This document shows positions 5,761-6,345 of a stretch of 6,345 nt of DNA, one piece after another. Below the pieces are notes generated by a model, which saw only the letters and a list, made by a program, of their open reading frames with translations, was not told the origin of the DNA and made no database searches. Positions within the stretch are counted from its first letter, which is position 1, and every line of letters begins with the position of its first letter. The translations under genes and the position numbers were made by a program. This DNA is from an uncultured Prevotella sp. Its GTDB lineage: Bacteria; Bacteroidota; Bacteroidia; Bacteroidales; Bacteroidaceae. The DNA lies in NCBI GenBank assembly GCA_937892695.1, contig CALBJK010000230.1, forward strand, positions 1-6,345, read 5' to 3'.

Positions 5761-6144
5761 ATGGCTACATCATTAAGCGCAGGAGGCATCATCCGTGACA
5801 TATTGCAGAATGATCCGGAAGTAAGGAAACGCGCCAATAAGGTGTTCCCTATTGCAACAGACAAGGCAATACTGCCTTACATACTCTACCGCCGTGCTGC
5901 TCTCGACCACAACCCTACAAAGACAGGAATGCCGGGTGCGGACACCGTCCAGATAGAGGTGGTGTGCTACACGGCCAAGTACGCCGAGGGCGTTGGGCTG
6001 GCAGAAGCCGTCCGTGCTGCTCTCGACTACAAGAAAGGAGAGAAAGACGGACTCGTCATGCGCTCATGTACGCTTGTGGACAGTGAAGAGGGGTATGACG
6101 ACGATGCTTTCTTTCAGTCTTTGATTTTTAACGTAAAAATTTAA
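5761..6144 (+). CDS. DUF3168-type tail terminator / tail completion protein
   Basis: This 127-residue protein matches the DUF3168 (PF11367) pattern: 'LSAGGIIRDILQNDPEVRKR' and 'VFPIATDKAILPYILYRRAALD' at the N-terminal end, then 'ADTVQIEVVCYTAKYAEGVGLAEAVRAALD', and a final strand 'DDAFFQSLIFNVKI'. Members cap the tail tube at its head-facing end (lambda gpU-like) and limit tail length. The ATG at 5761 was chosen because the family pattern starts right there. A longer frame from a TTG at 5710 adds 17 hydrophobic, atypical residues ('MNIVLLPLRFSLITLAN') from A/T-rich DNA and is probably untranslated. The gene precedes the tube gene as expected. Two in-frame copies of a 16-base word (5892-5907, 6012-6027) encode 'RAALD' twice. 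Confidence 0.87.
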   Translation: MATSLSAGGIIRDILQNDPEVRKRANKVFPIATDKAILPYILYRRAALDHNPTKTGMPGADTVQIEVVCYTAKYAEGVGLAEAVRAALDYKKGEKDGLVMRSCTLVDSEEGYDDDAFFQSLIFNVKI

Positions 6145-6156
6145 TTCAATCATAAA

Positions 6157-6345
6157 ATGGAAGATACTGGATACATCAACGGTAGTGACCTGCTGCTCAA
6201 AGTGGGCGGCAAGGCCGTGGGGCACTGCACATCGCACACCCTCACGTTCAACAGCGACACCAAGGAGCACGCTGTAAAGCCCTTGGCAAGCGCAGCCAAG
6301 TCGGCTGGGCTTTGGAAGGGCAAGAGCGTCTCGGCGCTTAGTATA
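6157..6345 (+). CDS. Phage major tail tube protein, N-terminal part; 3' truncated by window edge
   Basis: From the ATG at 6157 the frame stays open to the last base, giving 63 residues: it opens 'MEDTGYINGSDLLLKVGGKA' and continues 'VGHCTSHTLTFNSDTKEHAV', 'KPLASAAKSAGLWKGKSVS'. The opening 'G..NGsDLLl.v.GkaiGh.tsHtlt.nsdtke' is typical of TP901-1-like tail tube proteins of Bacteroidetes phages, whose subunits stack into the tube through which DNA passes. The site directly after the DUF3168 gene (12-base A/T-rich gap) is where the tube gene belongs in siphoviruses. No Shine-Dalgarno is seen. The C-terminal part is outside the window, so length and any extra Ig-like domain cannot be judged. Confidence 0.83.
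   Translation, partial: MEDTGYINGSDLLLKVGGKAVGHCTSHTLTFNSDTKEHAVKPLASAAKSAGLWKGKSVSALSI

Overview
The window holds the head and neck morphogenesis block of a tailed, siphovirus-like phage or prophage (HK97-type). All clearly functional genes lie on the + strand, in the canonical order: large terminase (3' part), portal, prohead protease, major capsid protein, gp6-type connector, head-tail adaptor, gp10-type neck/tail protein, DUF3168-type tail terminator, and the start of a major tail tube protein. Every assignment was made by reading the translated sequence; no database search was run.

Host. Several features point to a Bacteroidales host (Bacteroides/Prevotella/Alistipes-like). There are two perfect TAnnTTTG -7 boxes, one with a TTTG -33 element at normal spacing. 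Most starts are preceded by A/T-rich sequence and not by a Shine-Dalgarno. ATA is used often for Ile although the coding DNA is GC-rich. A gene remnant belongs to the HU-HIG DNA-binding family, which is typical of Bacteroidetes. All three stop codons end genes here (TGA for terL, TAA for portal and capsid, TAG for the adaptor), so nothing suggests code reassignment.

Layout. 2-751 is the nuclease end of TerL. 752-1369 is a 618-base stretch with no credible + strand gene, splitting the normally adjacent terL and portal genes. It contains a strong GC-rich hairpin just after the terL stop, a textbook Bacteroidetes promoter, and a roughly 70-nt region with two hairpins ending in a T-run, which together look like a small RNA. 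It also holds a minus-strand fragment of an HU-HIG gene lacking its N-terminal half, and a -7 box embedded in a perfect palindrome just ahead of portal. 1370-6144 is a compact operon-like run of seven genes with gaps of about 10-17 bases, one 1-base overlap, and one wider A/T-rich gap at 5686-5760. 6157-6345 is the 5' part of the tail tube gene, cut by the window end.

How it works together. TerL pumps DNA through the portal into a procapsid built from the capsid protein, whose N-terminal helical region probably serves as a built-in scaffold removed by the protease. The connector and adaptor then close the portal vertex, and the gp10-like, terminator and tube proteins form and cap the tail. 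The conserved genes are ordinary for this phage type. The least explained part is the terL-portal interval.
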